The notes beneath the pieces are model-generated. The model had not been told where the DNA came from, made no database searches, and saw nothing but the letters and a program-made list of their open reading frames with translations. From a bacterium (GTDB lineage Bacteria > Chlamydiota > Chlamydiia > Chlamydiales > Rhabdochlamydiaceae), in the NCBI GenBank assembly GCA_021802305.1, contig JAKAAD010000058.1:1-6339 (forward strand): 6,339 nt of DNA. The letters run 5' to 3'. The first letter of the stretch is position 1. Each line of letters begins with the position of its first letter. This document shows positions 1 through 6,199 of this stretch, piece after piece. The translations under genes and the position numbers were made by a program.

Positions 1-1
1 A

Positions 2-679
2 TCAAAAGACGATGTGAAGAGAGCCGTTGGATATCGTGCAGCGGACATGATCGAAAATGGCATGCGCGTAGGCCTTGGCAGCGGATCCACCGCGCATTTT
101 TTCATTGAGCGTTTAATCCAGCGCTGTCAAGAAGGATTGCGCATAGAAGCCATTGCTAGTTCGCGCGCTTCTTCTGACCTTGCAAAACGGGGAAATATTC
201 CTCTCATTGATCCCTCAAAAGTGCACTCTCTCGATATTGTTGTGGATGGGGCGGATGAAATCGATCCTCAAAAGCGCATGATCAAAGGAGGAGGAGGAGC
301 GCACGTGCGTGAAAAAATCATTGCCAATATGAGTCGCGAAATGATTGTAATCGTTGATGAATCCAAATGCGTACCTGCATTGGGCACGAGAAAACTTCCC
401 GTTGAGCTCATCCCCTTTGGCCTTTCTGCAACCATCCATCACATCGAAAAAGCAGGGTATCGAGGCAGTCTTCGCAAAACGAAAGAAGAATCTCTCTTCA
501 TGACGGATAATGGAAATGCGATCATTGACCTTCAGTTTCCACACCCCTTAGAATATCCTGAGCGCGATCATGAGGCTCTCCTGCGCATTCCAGGAGTTGT
601 AGATACCGGTTTCTTTTTCCATCTTGCTGGAAGAGTCATTGTAGGATTTTTCGATGGACAAATTGTCGTTCGTCCCTGA
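2..679 (+). CDS. rpiA: Ribose-5-phosphate isomerase A, 5' end cut by window
   Basis: RpiA interconverts ribose 5-phosphate and ribulose 5-phosphate in the cytoplasmic non-oxidative pentose phosphate pathway. Numbering from the GTG at base 14, the protein shows the phosphate-binding loop GSGST (residues 22-26), the active-site block DGADEI with Asp78 and Asp81, KGGGG with Lys91, Glu100 in REKI, Lys118 in DESK, LPVELIPF (128-135) and TDNGN (164-168). These match the Asp, Asp, Lys and Glu active-site set of the Escherichia coli enzyme. The frame stays open to base 2 and reads SKDD before VKRAVG, which lines up with TQDEL-KKAVG at the E. coli N-terminus. The true start is therefore probably a codon or two outside the window and the GTG at 14 is probably internal. 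The length fits the roughly 220-residue family. One oddity is His97, where a leucine is usual after KGGGGA. The next gene starts 14 bases after the stop, suggesting one transcript. Confidence 0.95.
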   Translation, partial: SKDDVKRAVGYRAADMIENGMRVGLGSGSTAHFFIERLIQRCQEGLRIEAIASSRASSDLAKRGNIPLIDPSKVHSLDIVVDGADEIDPQKRMIKGGGGAHVREKIIANMSREMIVIVDESKCVPALGTRKLPVELIPFGLSATIHHIEKAGYRGSLRKTKEESLFMTDNGNAIIDLQFPHPLEYPERDHEALLRIPGVVDTGFFFHLAGRVIVGFFDGQIVVRP

Positions 680-693
680 TAAGAGAAAGTAGA

Positions 694-1095
694 ATGGTTC
701 CCATTACTTTTAACAAAATCATGCAATCCCATGCATACACCGTGATTATATTGGGCACGGATGAGAAACGCTTTGCTATCTATGCTGACCCACAAGTAGG
801 AAGGAACATGCAACTCTATTTAACCGAAGGTCATAAACAACGACCCTACACGCATGACCTGCTCAAATCCATTCTATCGGGATTTGAGATCACTCCTGTG
901 CAAGTCGTCATTCAAGATGTGGAAGATACGATTTATTTTGCCCGACTCTTTCTCGAGCAAAAAAGAGGTGAGCAATCAACCATTGTGGAAATCGATGCGC
1001 GCCCCAGCGACTGCATTACTCTTGCATTCCTGTACCACATCCCCATTTATTGCAGGAAAGAAGTATTAGAAAAAGCTATTGCTGTCGAAGAATAG
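694..1095 (+). CDS. Bifunctional nuclease (BFN, DUF151) family protein
   Basis: This 133-residue protein belongs to the DUF151 / bifunctional nuclease family, small acidic cytoplasmic proteins for which DNase and RNase activity has been reported in plants. The bacterial role is poorly defined. Family signatures are visible: ADPQVGRNMQLYL near residues 31-43, RPYTHDLL (50-57), a VVIQDVEDTIYFARLFL strand pair (71-87) and the hallmark IDARPSD (100-106), followed by PIYCRKEVLEKA near the C-terminus. Length is normal for a single-domain form; there is no added UVR domain as seen in some bacterial members. The ATG at 694 follows rpiA by 14 bases with only a weak purine-rich ribosome site (AGAGAAAG), so translation is probably helped by coupling with rpiA. 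The TAG stop is peculiar: its TA is the presumed target duplication and its G is the first base of the small palindromic element downstream. The family call is firm; the exact biochemical role in this organism is unknown. Confidence 0.88.
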   Translation: MVPITFNKIMQSHAYTVIILGTDEKRFAIYADPQVGRNMQLYLTEGHKQRPYTHDLLKSILSGFEITPVQVVIQDVEDTIYFARLFLEQKRGEQSTIVEIDARPSDCITLAFLYHIPIYCRKEVLEKAIAVEE

Positions 1096-1188
1096 ACCTC
1101 TTGCATAACTAATTTGGGGTTCTTTTGCACCGAGTTCGGCCAAAATAATCCCCAAAATCGATGAAGCCTTAGTTGCGCAAGAGGTCTA
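1093..1188. mobile_element. Putative MITE-like palindromic element flanked by TA
   Basis: A 20-base terminal inverted repeat (1093-1112 against 1169-1188, 18 of 20 paired) starts TAGACCTCTTGC and ends GCAAGAGGTCTA. The outermost TA on each side is best read as a TA target duplication, leaving a 92-base element at 1095-1186. Inside, TTTGGGG (1113-1119) pairs with CCCCAAA (1150-1156), and TTTTG and CCGA pair with TCGG and CAAAA around 1123-1145, so almost the whole element can fold into one long hairpin. It has no room for a transposase and would need one in trans. Removing the element and one TA gives GAA-GAA-TAA, an intact stop for the upstream gene, which supports a true insertion. The ends remind me of IS5-type (IS427-like, TA-duplicating) or IS630-type elements, but I cannot assign the family by eye. 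It sits between two convergent genes and might also act as a transcription barrier. Confidence 0.65.
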
Positions 1189-1199
1189 ACCAGCGTTCA

Positions 1200-1763
1200 T
1201 CATACCCTTGGTTTTCCACCAATGACTTTTCCGGTAATTTCACTTTCGCGATCCATCGTGATTTCCCCTTTTCTACCCTCAAAAATGACGGGGCCATCCA
1301 CAACAGTACCCTCTTTCAACTCTACAATTTGCAGTGCAGCTCGCCCCTTGCTTTTGAGAATGCGAAGACCGTGAAGAGTACAAGCGTTCAATGCGATGCG
1401 ATGTGCTGCAACGCTGAGTTCTTTTGCAAAAGTAGAGTCTGTTGCCCTCAATTTCCCATGCACTGTGCTTTTTTTTTGGACCAAACAATGATCCAACACT
1501 GCTTCGCCATAGATTTCCATCTTTTCAATCTCTGCATCGTGCGCTTCCAATTTTCCATAGACAAGCAACCGCTTGGTCACTTTTGTGCCGTTGAGTAGAA
1601 CCGTTCCATGAATCTCTAATTCTGTCATGGTTTCATTGCCATAAATTTGATTGCCATCTTGAACAACCGCATTGAGCCCATACACATTGAGAAAAACCAA
1701 TACTGTCATGTATGGAAACCACTTGAAAAATCCGTTTTTGACTGCGTCGGATGACCACAACAT
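1200..1763 (-). CDS. Secreted or membrane-anchored bactofilin-like beta-helix protein
   Basis: A protein of about 187 residues with an N-terminal export signal and a repetitive body. From the ATG at 1763 it begins with a short lysine-bearing segment, then a hydrophobic stretch around FFKWFPYMTVLVFLNVYGLNA, which could be a signal peptide cleaved after the alanine or a membrane anchor. The rest is a ladder of short, similar strands, each ending near a glycine: LEIHG, LLVYG, MEIYG, STVHG, then a C-terminal GTVVDGPVIFEG, GEITMDRESEITGKVIGG. This spacing of roughly 17 residues is typical of bactofilin-type (polymer-forming cytoskeletal) right-handed beta-helices. Classical bactofilins lack a signal peptide, so this may be an exported relative. 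It follows ptsH by 62 bases on the same strand. An in-frame GTG at 1784 would add 7 residues but lies in a palindrome without a ribosome site; the ATG has GGACGG in front. Function is unknown; no catalytic motif is visible. Confidence 0.72.
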   Translation of the reverse strand: MLWSSDAVKNGFFKWFPYMTVLVFLNVYGLNAVVQDGNQIYGNETMTELEIHGTVLLNGTKVTKRLLVYGKLEAHDAEIEKMEIYGEAVLDHCLVQKKSTVHGKLRATDSTFAKELSVAAHRIALNACTLHGLRILKSKGRAALQIVELKEGTVVDGPVIFEGRKGEITMDRESEITGKVIGGKPRV

Positions 1764-1780
1764 TTGAACCCGTCCGTATC

Positions 1781-1811
1781 GCACAACAACTTCAAGTTGT
1801 GCTGCTTTTTT
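1781..1811 (+). terminator. Possible plus-strand intrinsic terminator
   Basis: GCACAAC (1781-1787) and GTTGTGC (1796-1802) form a 7-bp stem with an 8-base loop, followed by TGC and six T (1806-1811). Read on the plus strand it has terminator shape. No plus-strand gene ends here, so if active it would stop transcripts running from the rpiA side, antisense through the bactofilin-like gene, before they reach ptsH. On the minus strand it would instead be a hairpin in the leader of the bactofilin-like gene. A second register, ACAAC paired with GTTGT, competes with the first. Confidence 0.35.
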
Positions 1812-1825
1812 GTGTGTAAGGAAAT

Positions 1826-2104
1826 TTAGTACTTAATATTAAATTGCTTCTTTGCAAGCTCTAGAAGCGCAGCCACTACTTTTTTTGCACCCCTTCCCTC
1901 AGCTTCAACGCAAACTTTGGCGCCCCTATTTGCACCCAAGACCAAAACGCCAAGCAAAGACTTCCCATCGACTGTCATGTCTTGATAGGTCAATCGAACC
2001 TCTGCTTGAAATTGACTCGTGCATCTTACGATCTCCGTTGAAGGCCGCATATGAAGCCCCTTATCATTCAATACCGTAAAGTAATCCTTATATTTTTTAG
2101 CCAT
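1826..2104 (-). CDS. ptsH: Phosphocarrier protein HPr
   Basis: HPr is the small cytoplasmic phosphocarrier that receives phosphate from enzyme I (PtsI) on a histidine and passes it to PTS enzyme II proteins; in many bacteria it is also phosphorylated on a serine by HPr kinase (HprK). In this 92-residue reading, NDKGLHMRPST carries the phosphorylated histidine (His18, His15 in standard numbering) with Arg20 and Pro21. GKSLLGVLVLGA carries Ser49 (standard Ser46), so the HprK site is kept. Met19 replaces the usual alanine after the histidine. The start at 2104 was chosen because it gives typical HPr length and histidine position and has GTAGG just upstream; an upstream in-frame ATG at 2131 would add nine residues. 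A weak promoter (TTGCAA, 18-base gap, TATGTC) lies at 2156-2127 on this strand. The bactofilin-like gene follows. No ptsI or hprK is in view. Environmental chlamydiae and relatives often use HPr in regulation rather than full sugar import; that is inference here. Confidence 0.92.
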   Translation of the reverse strand: MAKKYKDYFTVLNDKGLHMRPSTEIVRCTSQFQAEVRLTYQDMTVDGKSLLGVLVLGANRGAKVCVEAEGRGAKKVVAALLELAKKQFNIKY

Positions 2105-2203
2105 AAAATGCCTACAATGCACTATCGACATATCAAAAAATAATTTTGAATTGCAAGTCCCTCATCGCAGCGGGAAGAAAAATTTCAATATTCGCTGTTG
2201 TTT

Positions 2204-4045
2204 TTATTCTTTAAGAAGCTCTTCTAACTCGCTGATCAATAAATCAAAGGTGCGCATTGCATGTTCGATAGGTTCCTTTGTAGTCATATCCACCCCAGCT
2301 TTTCGCAAAACCTCGATAGGCGTGTTGCTCGAACCCGAACGCAAGAACGCAAGGTATTTTTCACTTGCTTCTTTTCCTCCTTGAAGAACCTTTGTCGCAA
2401 GGGCATGGGCAGCACTAATTCCCGTTGCGTACTGATACACGTAAAAGTTGTAGTAAAAATGAGGAATGCGAAAGCATTCAACATCGAGCTCAGGATCCAT
2501 CACGAGATCTCGCCCATAATATTCTTGTGTCAATTCTCGATATTTTTTCTTAAGAAGAGCAGGGGTCAACGGAGTTCCTTTTTCAGCAGATTCGTGGATG
2601 AAGAGTTCAAACTCTGCAAATAACGTCTGTCTAAATAATGTGGTACGCAGCCCCTCGATTTGTTGATGAATGAGAAACGCTTTCTCTTCTTTTGATTTTG
2701 CATGTCCAGTGAGAAAATGTAGCACAAGTGCCTCGTGAAACGTAGAAGCAACCTCAGCAACAAAGATAGAATAGCCGCCGTAGTGATAGGGCTGTGAGCT
2801 GTGACTAAGAAGAGAATGCATACTATGACCAGCTTCATGTGCTAATGTCATAAGATCATTAAACGTTGCGTGATAGTTGAGTAAAATATAAGGAAAGCTA
2901 TCATAACATCCGCTCGAATAAGCTCCCGATCGTTTTCGTGGTTTTTCATAGCGATCTACCCAGCGCTCTTCTAATAACCCTTTGCGCAATTCTTGTTGAT
3001 AAGAGGCCCCTAACGGAGCCAATGCACGCACAATAATATCCACGGCATCTTCGTAAGAAAATTCTCCTGTTTTTTCTGCAACGATCGGCACATAGAGATC
3101 ATATGGATGGAGTTCATCCAATCGCAAAAGCTTTTTGCGCAATGCCATATAACGATGCATGGAAGGAAAATATCCACGTACCGCCTGAATAAGTGTACGA
3201 TAGACAGCAGTGTCAATTTGATTTGGGTAAAGAGCCGCTTCAAGGCAAGAAGAATATTTGCGTGCATTTGCCTCGAACAGATGGCTTTGCACATTTCCTT
3301 GTAAAAGCTCGCACAAAGTGTTTTCGAATCGCGCATATTCCTTAAGTAATTTTAAAAATGCATCCTTTCGCAAAGACCGATCTTCGTCGCGCATGTACAT
3401 TCGATATGTCTCTTGCGTTAGAGGATGTTCTTTTCCTTTGCTATCAATCGCTGGCAGAAAAGTAAGATCCGCATTGTTCAAAGAGCTAAAAGCAAGTGGG
3501 CCAACATCCAACGCTTTCCCTGCTTGTGCGATGAGCTCTTCCTCCATCGTAGATAACGTATGAGGTTTCAAACGGAGAATCTTTTCCAAATAAAACGCAT
3601 ACTCTCTTAATGACCCTGATGCAAGTAATTGCTGTATGGTGTCTTCTTGCAAGGCTAAAAGCGCAGGCTCAAACCAAGAAGTTTCTCTTCTGAAATCGTA
3701 AAGAAGAGAAGAGATACGACCATAGGCTTGCTTGGGCACCTCACTTGCAACGTCTTCATCGTGGCGCAAATGGGCATATGTATGAAGTTTTGAAAGCTTG
3801 CGATCAATACCAAAGTAAACATGTAAAAATTTTTTTACTTGCTCTGGAGTTCCGCGAAATCCTTCTCGAAGCTCTTGAATCTCAGGCCATTTTACCCTCT
3901 TTCCCCGAGCCCCTTCCCCTATTTGTTTGATCTCCGCCTCCCATTCTATCCAAGAGGGAAACAAGGCTGCAACGTCCCATTGATCTTGTCGATCCTGTTG
4001 CAAAATTGGGGTATTTTCCGCTGATGACGCCATATAGATACTCAT
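2204..4045 (-). CDS. pepF: Oligoendopeptidase F, M3 family zinc metallopeptidase
   Basis: PepF is a cytoplasmic zinc peptidase that cuts short oligopeptides and so recycles peptides imported or released by other proteases. The 613-residue protein has the usual length. The long helical N-terminal part (about 20-340), which encloses the substrate channel in this family, includes LHTYAHLRHDED near 87-98. The catalytic domain follows: SGCYDSFPYILLNYHATFNDLMTLAHEAGHSMHS contains HEAGH (403-407), with zinc ligands His403 and His407 and general base Glu404. The third ligand is Glu431 in FVAEVAST. Near the C-terminus, RIPHFYYNFYVYQYATG (526-542) supplies the conserved His529 and tyrosines that bind substrate. 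No signal peptide is seen. The start ATG at 4045 has GGTG at a suitable distance; an ATG four codons later is an alternative. The gene faces groES across a 130-base region holding a CIRCE operator, as in Chlamydia, where pepF also lies head-to-head with groES. No obvious terminator follows the stop before ptsH. Confidence 0.95.
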   Translation of the reverse strand: MSIYMASSAENTPILQQDRQDQWDVAALFPSWIEWEAEIKQIGEGARGKRVKWPEIQELREGFRGTPEQVKKFLHVYFGIDRKLSKLHTYAHLRHDEDVASEVPKQAYGRISSLLYDFRRETSWFEPALLALQEDTIQQLLASGSLREYAFYLEKILRLKPHTLSTMEEELIAQAGKALDVGPLAFSSLNNADLTFLPAIDSKGKEHPLTQETYRMYMRDEDRSLRKDAFLKLLKEYARFENTLCELLQGNVQSHLFEANARKYSSCLEAALYPNQIDTAVYRTLIQAVRGYFPSMHRYMALRKKLLRLDELHPYDLYVPIVAEKTGEFSYEDAVDIIVRALAPLGASYQQELRKGLLEERWVDRYEKPRKRSGAYSSGCYDSFPYILLNYHATFNDLMTLAHEAGHSMHSLLSHSSQPYHYGGYSIFVAEVASTFHEALVLHFLTGHAKSKEEKAFLIHQQIEGLRTTLFRQTLFAEFELFIHESAEKGTPLTPALLKKKYRELTQEYYGRDLVMDPELDVECFRIPHFYYNFYVYQYATGISAAHALATKVLQGGKEASEKYLAFLRSGSSNTPIEVLRKAGVDMTTKEPIEHAMRTFDLLISELEELLKE

Positions 4046-4062
4046 TTTTTACACCAAATAAT

Positions 4063-4089
4063 TTAGCAGTTGCACACATGGTGTGCTAA
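4063..4089. promoter_or_regulatory. CIRCE operator (HrcA binding site)
   Basis: TTAGCAGTT (4063-4071), a 9-base spacer, then GTGTGCTAA (4081-4089) matches the CIRCE consensus TTAGCACTC-N9-GAGTGCTAA in 15 of 18 arm positions with exact spacing. CIRCE is the binding site of the heat-shock repressor HrcA, and its position in front of groES is the expected one. The site ends 7 bases upstream of the predicted groE -35 box and lies 18 bases from the pepF start codon, so bound HrcA could affect both genes. The left arm is the weaker half (7 of 9); the right arm is 8 of 9. Confidence 0.9.
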
Positions 4090-4095
4090 TTTCAG

Positions 4096-4125
4096 TTGCC
4101 GGAAATACTCCGTTCCTGCTACAAT
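4096..4125 (+). promoter_or_regulatory. groESL sigma-66/sigma-70 type promoter
   Basis: TTGCCG (-35, 4096-4101), an 18-base spacer and TACAAT (-10, 4120-4125), preceded by TGC, which makes an extended -10. Both boxes are close to consensus. Transcription would begin near 4132, leaving a leader of about 44 bases before the groES ATG. The CIRCE lies just upstream rather than downstream of the start point. Confidence 0.7.
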
Positions 4126-4161
4126 GCCGAACTGAATGTACCCATAACCTATTTTGCAAAC

Positions 4162-4167
4162 AAGGAG
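4162..4167 (+). promoter_or_regulatory. Strong Shine-Dalgarno site of groES
   Basis: AAGGAG lies 8 bases before the ATG at 4176. It fixes the groES start there and rules out the in-frame ATG at 4083, which falls inside the CIRCE and upstream of the promoter. Confidence 0.85.
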
Positions 4168-4175
4168 ATAAACAT

Positions 4176-4487
4176 ATGGTGCAGCAAACAGCCAAAAAAT
4201 TGACATTGAAGCCCTTAGGGGACCGCGTCCTCGTTCAACGCCTAGAACAAGAAGAGGCATTGAAAGGCGGACTCATCCTTCCTGAAACGGCAAAAAAGAA
4301 ACAAGAGAGAGCAAAAGTCGTTGCAATCGGTGTAGGAAAAACAACCGAGGAAGGAAAAGTCATTCCGATCCCTGTAAAAGTTGGCGATCACGTTCTTATA
4401 GATAAATACGCAGGCCAAGAAGTTACCCTGAATGATGAAGAATTCGTGATCTTAAGAGCAGATGACATCATCGCAATGATTCAATAA
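4176..4487 (+). CDS. groES: Co-chaperonin GroES (Hsp10)
   Basis: GroES forms the seven-subunit lid that closes the GroEL folding chamber in the cytoplasm. The 103-residue protein shows PLGDRVLV (13-20), then the mobile loop region (about 21-37) ending in GGLILPETAKKK, whose GGLIL segment is the GroEL contact. VGDHVLIDKYAGQEV (69-83) and the C-terminal VILRADDIIAMIQ complete the fold. It resembles chlamydial GroES throughout, including TAKKKQ after the mobile loop and IDKY(A/S)GQE. The start follows a strong AAGGAG site. groEL begins 23 bases after the stop, so the two form the usual operon, expressed from the promoter at 4096-4125 and controlled by the CIRCE at 4063-4089. Confidence 0.97.
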   Translation: MVQQTAKKLTLKPLGDRVLVQRLEQEEALKGGLILPETAKKKQERAKVVAIGVGKTTEEGKVIPIPVKVGDHVLIDKYAGQEVTLNDEEFVILRADDIIAMIQ

Positions 4488-4503
4488 CCCTTTAAAGGAG
4501 TGA
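4483..4503 (+). repeat. Inverted-copy partner of window end (groES-groEL junction)
   Basis: These 21 bases span the groES stop, the CCCTTTAAAGG spacer and the groEL Shine-Dalgarno site. Their exact reverse complement forms the last 21 bases of the window (6319-6339). This copy is in its natural place; the other looks out of place. The match may extend beyond the window edge. Confidence 0.9.
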
Positions 4504-4510
4504 AAAAACC

Positions 4511-6133
4511 ATGACAGCAAAAAATATTAAATTCAAAGAAGATGCACGGCAAAAAATCCTAAAAGGTGTGCGCACGCTTGCGTCCGCGGTAAAAGTCACC
4601 CTTGGCCCCAAAGGACGCAATGTTGCTATCGACAAATCGTACGGAGCGCCCCACATTACAAAAGACGGCGTTACTGTTGCGAAAGAAATTGAACTCGAAG
4701 ACAAACATGAAAACATGGGCGCCCAAATGGTCAAAGAAGTCGCCGGTAAAACGGCTGATAAGGCCGGTGACGGCACAACTACAGCAACTGTTCTTGCGGA
4801 AGCCATCTATAGTGAAGGATTGCGCAACGTAACAGCTGGTGCAAATCCCATGGAAATCAAAAAAGGGATTGAAAAAGCTGTAAAGGAAATTTCTGTATAT
4901 CTCAAAAAGATGAGTAAGCCCATTAAAAATCGCGAAGAGATTGAGCAGGTCGCAAAAATCTCTGCCAATGGAGATGAAGAAATTGGTTCCATCATTGCAG
5001 AAGCCATGGAAAAGGTAGGAAAAAATGGCACGATCACCGTTGAAGATGGCAAGGGATTTGAAACAACCTTAGACGTCGTCAAAGGAATGAATTTCGATAA
5101 TGGCTATCTATCTTCCTACTTCATTACAAATGCCGAAGCACAAGAATGCGTCTTGGAAGATTGCCTTGTGCTCATCTGCGAGAAAAAAATCTCCGCGATC
5201 AAGGAATTTCTCCCCTTATTGCAAGCTGTTGCTGAATCGGGAAAACCTCTTCTCATCATTGCAGAAGATGTGGAAGGAGAAGCCCTTGCAACGCTCGTTG
5301 TCAATCGCATACGCGCAGGATTTAAAGTCTGCGCTGTAAAAGCACCTGGCTTTGGCGATCGCAAAAAAGCATATCAACAAGACATCGCTATCTTAACGGG
5401 TGGCGAAGTCATCAGTGAGGAGCTTGGCATCAAATTGGAAAATGTCTCCCTCGAAATGTTAGGACGCGCTAAAAAAGTCGTCATAGGTAAAGACAATACC
5501 ACCATCGTAGAAGGTGCAGGGAGTAAAAAAGCGATTCAAGAGCGCGCAAATCTTATCTCCCGCCAAATTGAGGAGGCAACCTCTGATTACGATAAAGAGA
5601 AGCTCCAAGAACGCCTTGCTAAAATTGCAGGCGGTGTAGCCGTCATCGACGTCGGAGCAGCAACAGAAGTCGAGCTCAAAGAGAAAAAAGATCGCGTAGA
5701 CGATGCAGTGCACGCAACAAAAGCTGCTGTGGAAGAAGGAATTCTCCCTGGTGGTGGTGTCGCGCTTCTTCGTTGCATACCTGCTCTCGAAGCCCTTGCA
5801 AAAACTATGAAAGGCGACGAAAAAGTCGGCGTAGAAATCGTCATGAAATCTATCACAGCTCCTCTTCGCCAAATTGCTGAAAACGCAGGAGAAGAAGGGT
5901 CTCTCATTGTTCAAAAAGTAGCCAGCATGGCTGAAATGGAAGGATGGGATGCCCGCCGTGGAGAATTTGGCAATATGATCAAATGGGGAATCGTCGATCC
6001 TACGAAAGTGGTTCGCCTTGCGATAGAGCTTGCCGCATCCATTGCCGCACTTCTACTTACGACGGAAGCAATCATCACTGAAGAAGTAGAAGAAAAAGCT
6101 GCAACCCCGGCAATGCCTGGCGCAGATTATTAA
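4511..6133 (+). CDS. groEL: Chaperonin GroEL (Hsp60)
   Basis: GroEL forms the double-ring ATP-driven chamber that folds cytoplasmic proteins together with GroES. The 540-residue protein is full length. Nucleotide-site residues are present: VTLGPKGRNV (29-38), Asp52 in KDGVTVAKE, DGTTTATVLA with Asp87 (87-96), and Asp398 in DRVDDA, the ATPase residue; GGGVAL (414-419) follows. The apical domain spans about 190-375 and includes YLSSYFITNAEAQECVLED and PLLIIAEDVEGEALATL. The C-terminus is AATPAMPGADY, without the Gly-Gly-Met repeats of enterobacterial GroEL and like the PAMPGAGMDY ending I recall from Chlamydia. Chlamydiae also carry divergent groEL paralogues elsewhere; linkage to groES and complete catalytic residues mark this as the functional chaperonin. 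AAAGGAG stands 10 bases before the ATG. A strong terminator follows the stop. Confidence 0.98.
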   Translation: MTAKNIKFKEDARQKILKGVRTLASAVKVTLGPKGRNVAIDKSYGAPHITKDGVTVAKEIELEDKHENMGAQMVKEVAGKTADKAGDGTTTATVLAEAIYSEGLRNVTAGANPMEIKKGIEKAVKEISVYLKKMSKPIKNREEIEQVAKISANGDEEIGSIIAEAMEKVGKNGTITVEDGKGFETTLDVVKGMNFDNGYLSSYFITNAEAQECVLEDCLVLICEKKISAIKEFLPLLQAVAESGKPLLIIAEDVEGEALATLVVNRIRAGFKVCAVKAPGFGDRKKAYQQDIAILTGGEVISEELGIKLENVSLEMLGRAKKVVIGKDNTTIVEGAGSKKAIQERANLISRQIEEATSDYDKEKLQERLAKIAGGVAVIDVGAATEVELKEKKDRVDDAVHATKAAVEEGILPGGGVALLRCIPALEALAKTMKGDEKVGVEIVMKSITAPLRQIAENAGEEGSLIVQKVASMAEMEGWDARRGEFGNMIKWGIVDPTKVVRLAIELAASIAALLLTTEAIITEEVEEKAATPAMPGADY

Positions 6134-6148
6134 ACGCTTCTCCAGTCT

Positions 6149-6187
6149 AAAGCGCTTAAAAATTTGATTTTTAAGCGCTTTTTTTTT
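6149..6187 (+). terminator. Intrinsic terminator of groESL operon
   Basis: A perfect 15-bp stem, AAAGCGCTTAAAAAT (6149-6163) with ATTTTTAAGCGCTTT (6167-6181), closes on a TTG loop and runs into nine consecutive T (6179-6187). It begins 16 bases after the groEL stop and is a textbook rho-independent terminator. The stem is nearly symmetric, with A-rich sequence only partly present upstream, so it should act mainly in the plus direction. Confidence 0.93.
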
Positions 6188-6199
6188 ACTCATATTTTT

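Noticed and set aside
1173..1598. A 141-residue plus-strand open frame opposite the bactofilin-like gene
   Set aside because: It has no recognisable motif, is rich in Cys, Phe and Ser as expected of an antisense shadow, starts inside the palindromic element, and overlaps a gene with clear repeats on the other strand.
2105..2203. A terminator or small RNA between pepF and ptsH
   Set aside because: Only a 5-base CAGCG/CGCTG pairing with a long loop and no T tract is visible; I cannot support more than a weak ptsH promoter.
2151..2623. Overlapping plus-strand frames across the 3' end of pepF
   Set aside because: They are antisense to the conserved PepF C-terminus and show no family features.
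4083..4175. N-terminal extension of groES to the ATG at 4083
   Set aside because: It would translate the CIRCE and promoter region, lies upstream of the predicted transcription start, and would make GroES 31 residues too long; the ATG at 4176 has a strong Shine-Dalgarno site.
5459..5914. A 151-residue minus-strand open frame inside groEL
   Set aside because: GroEL on the plus strand is unambiguous here; the antisense reading is low complexity (Phe, Cys, Asp rich) and has no plausible ribosome site.
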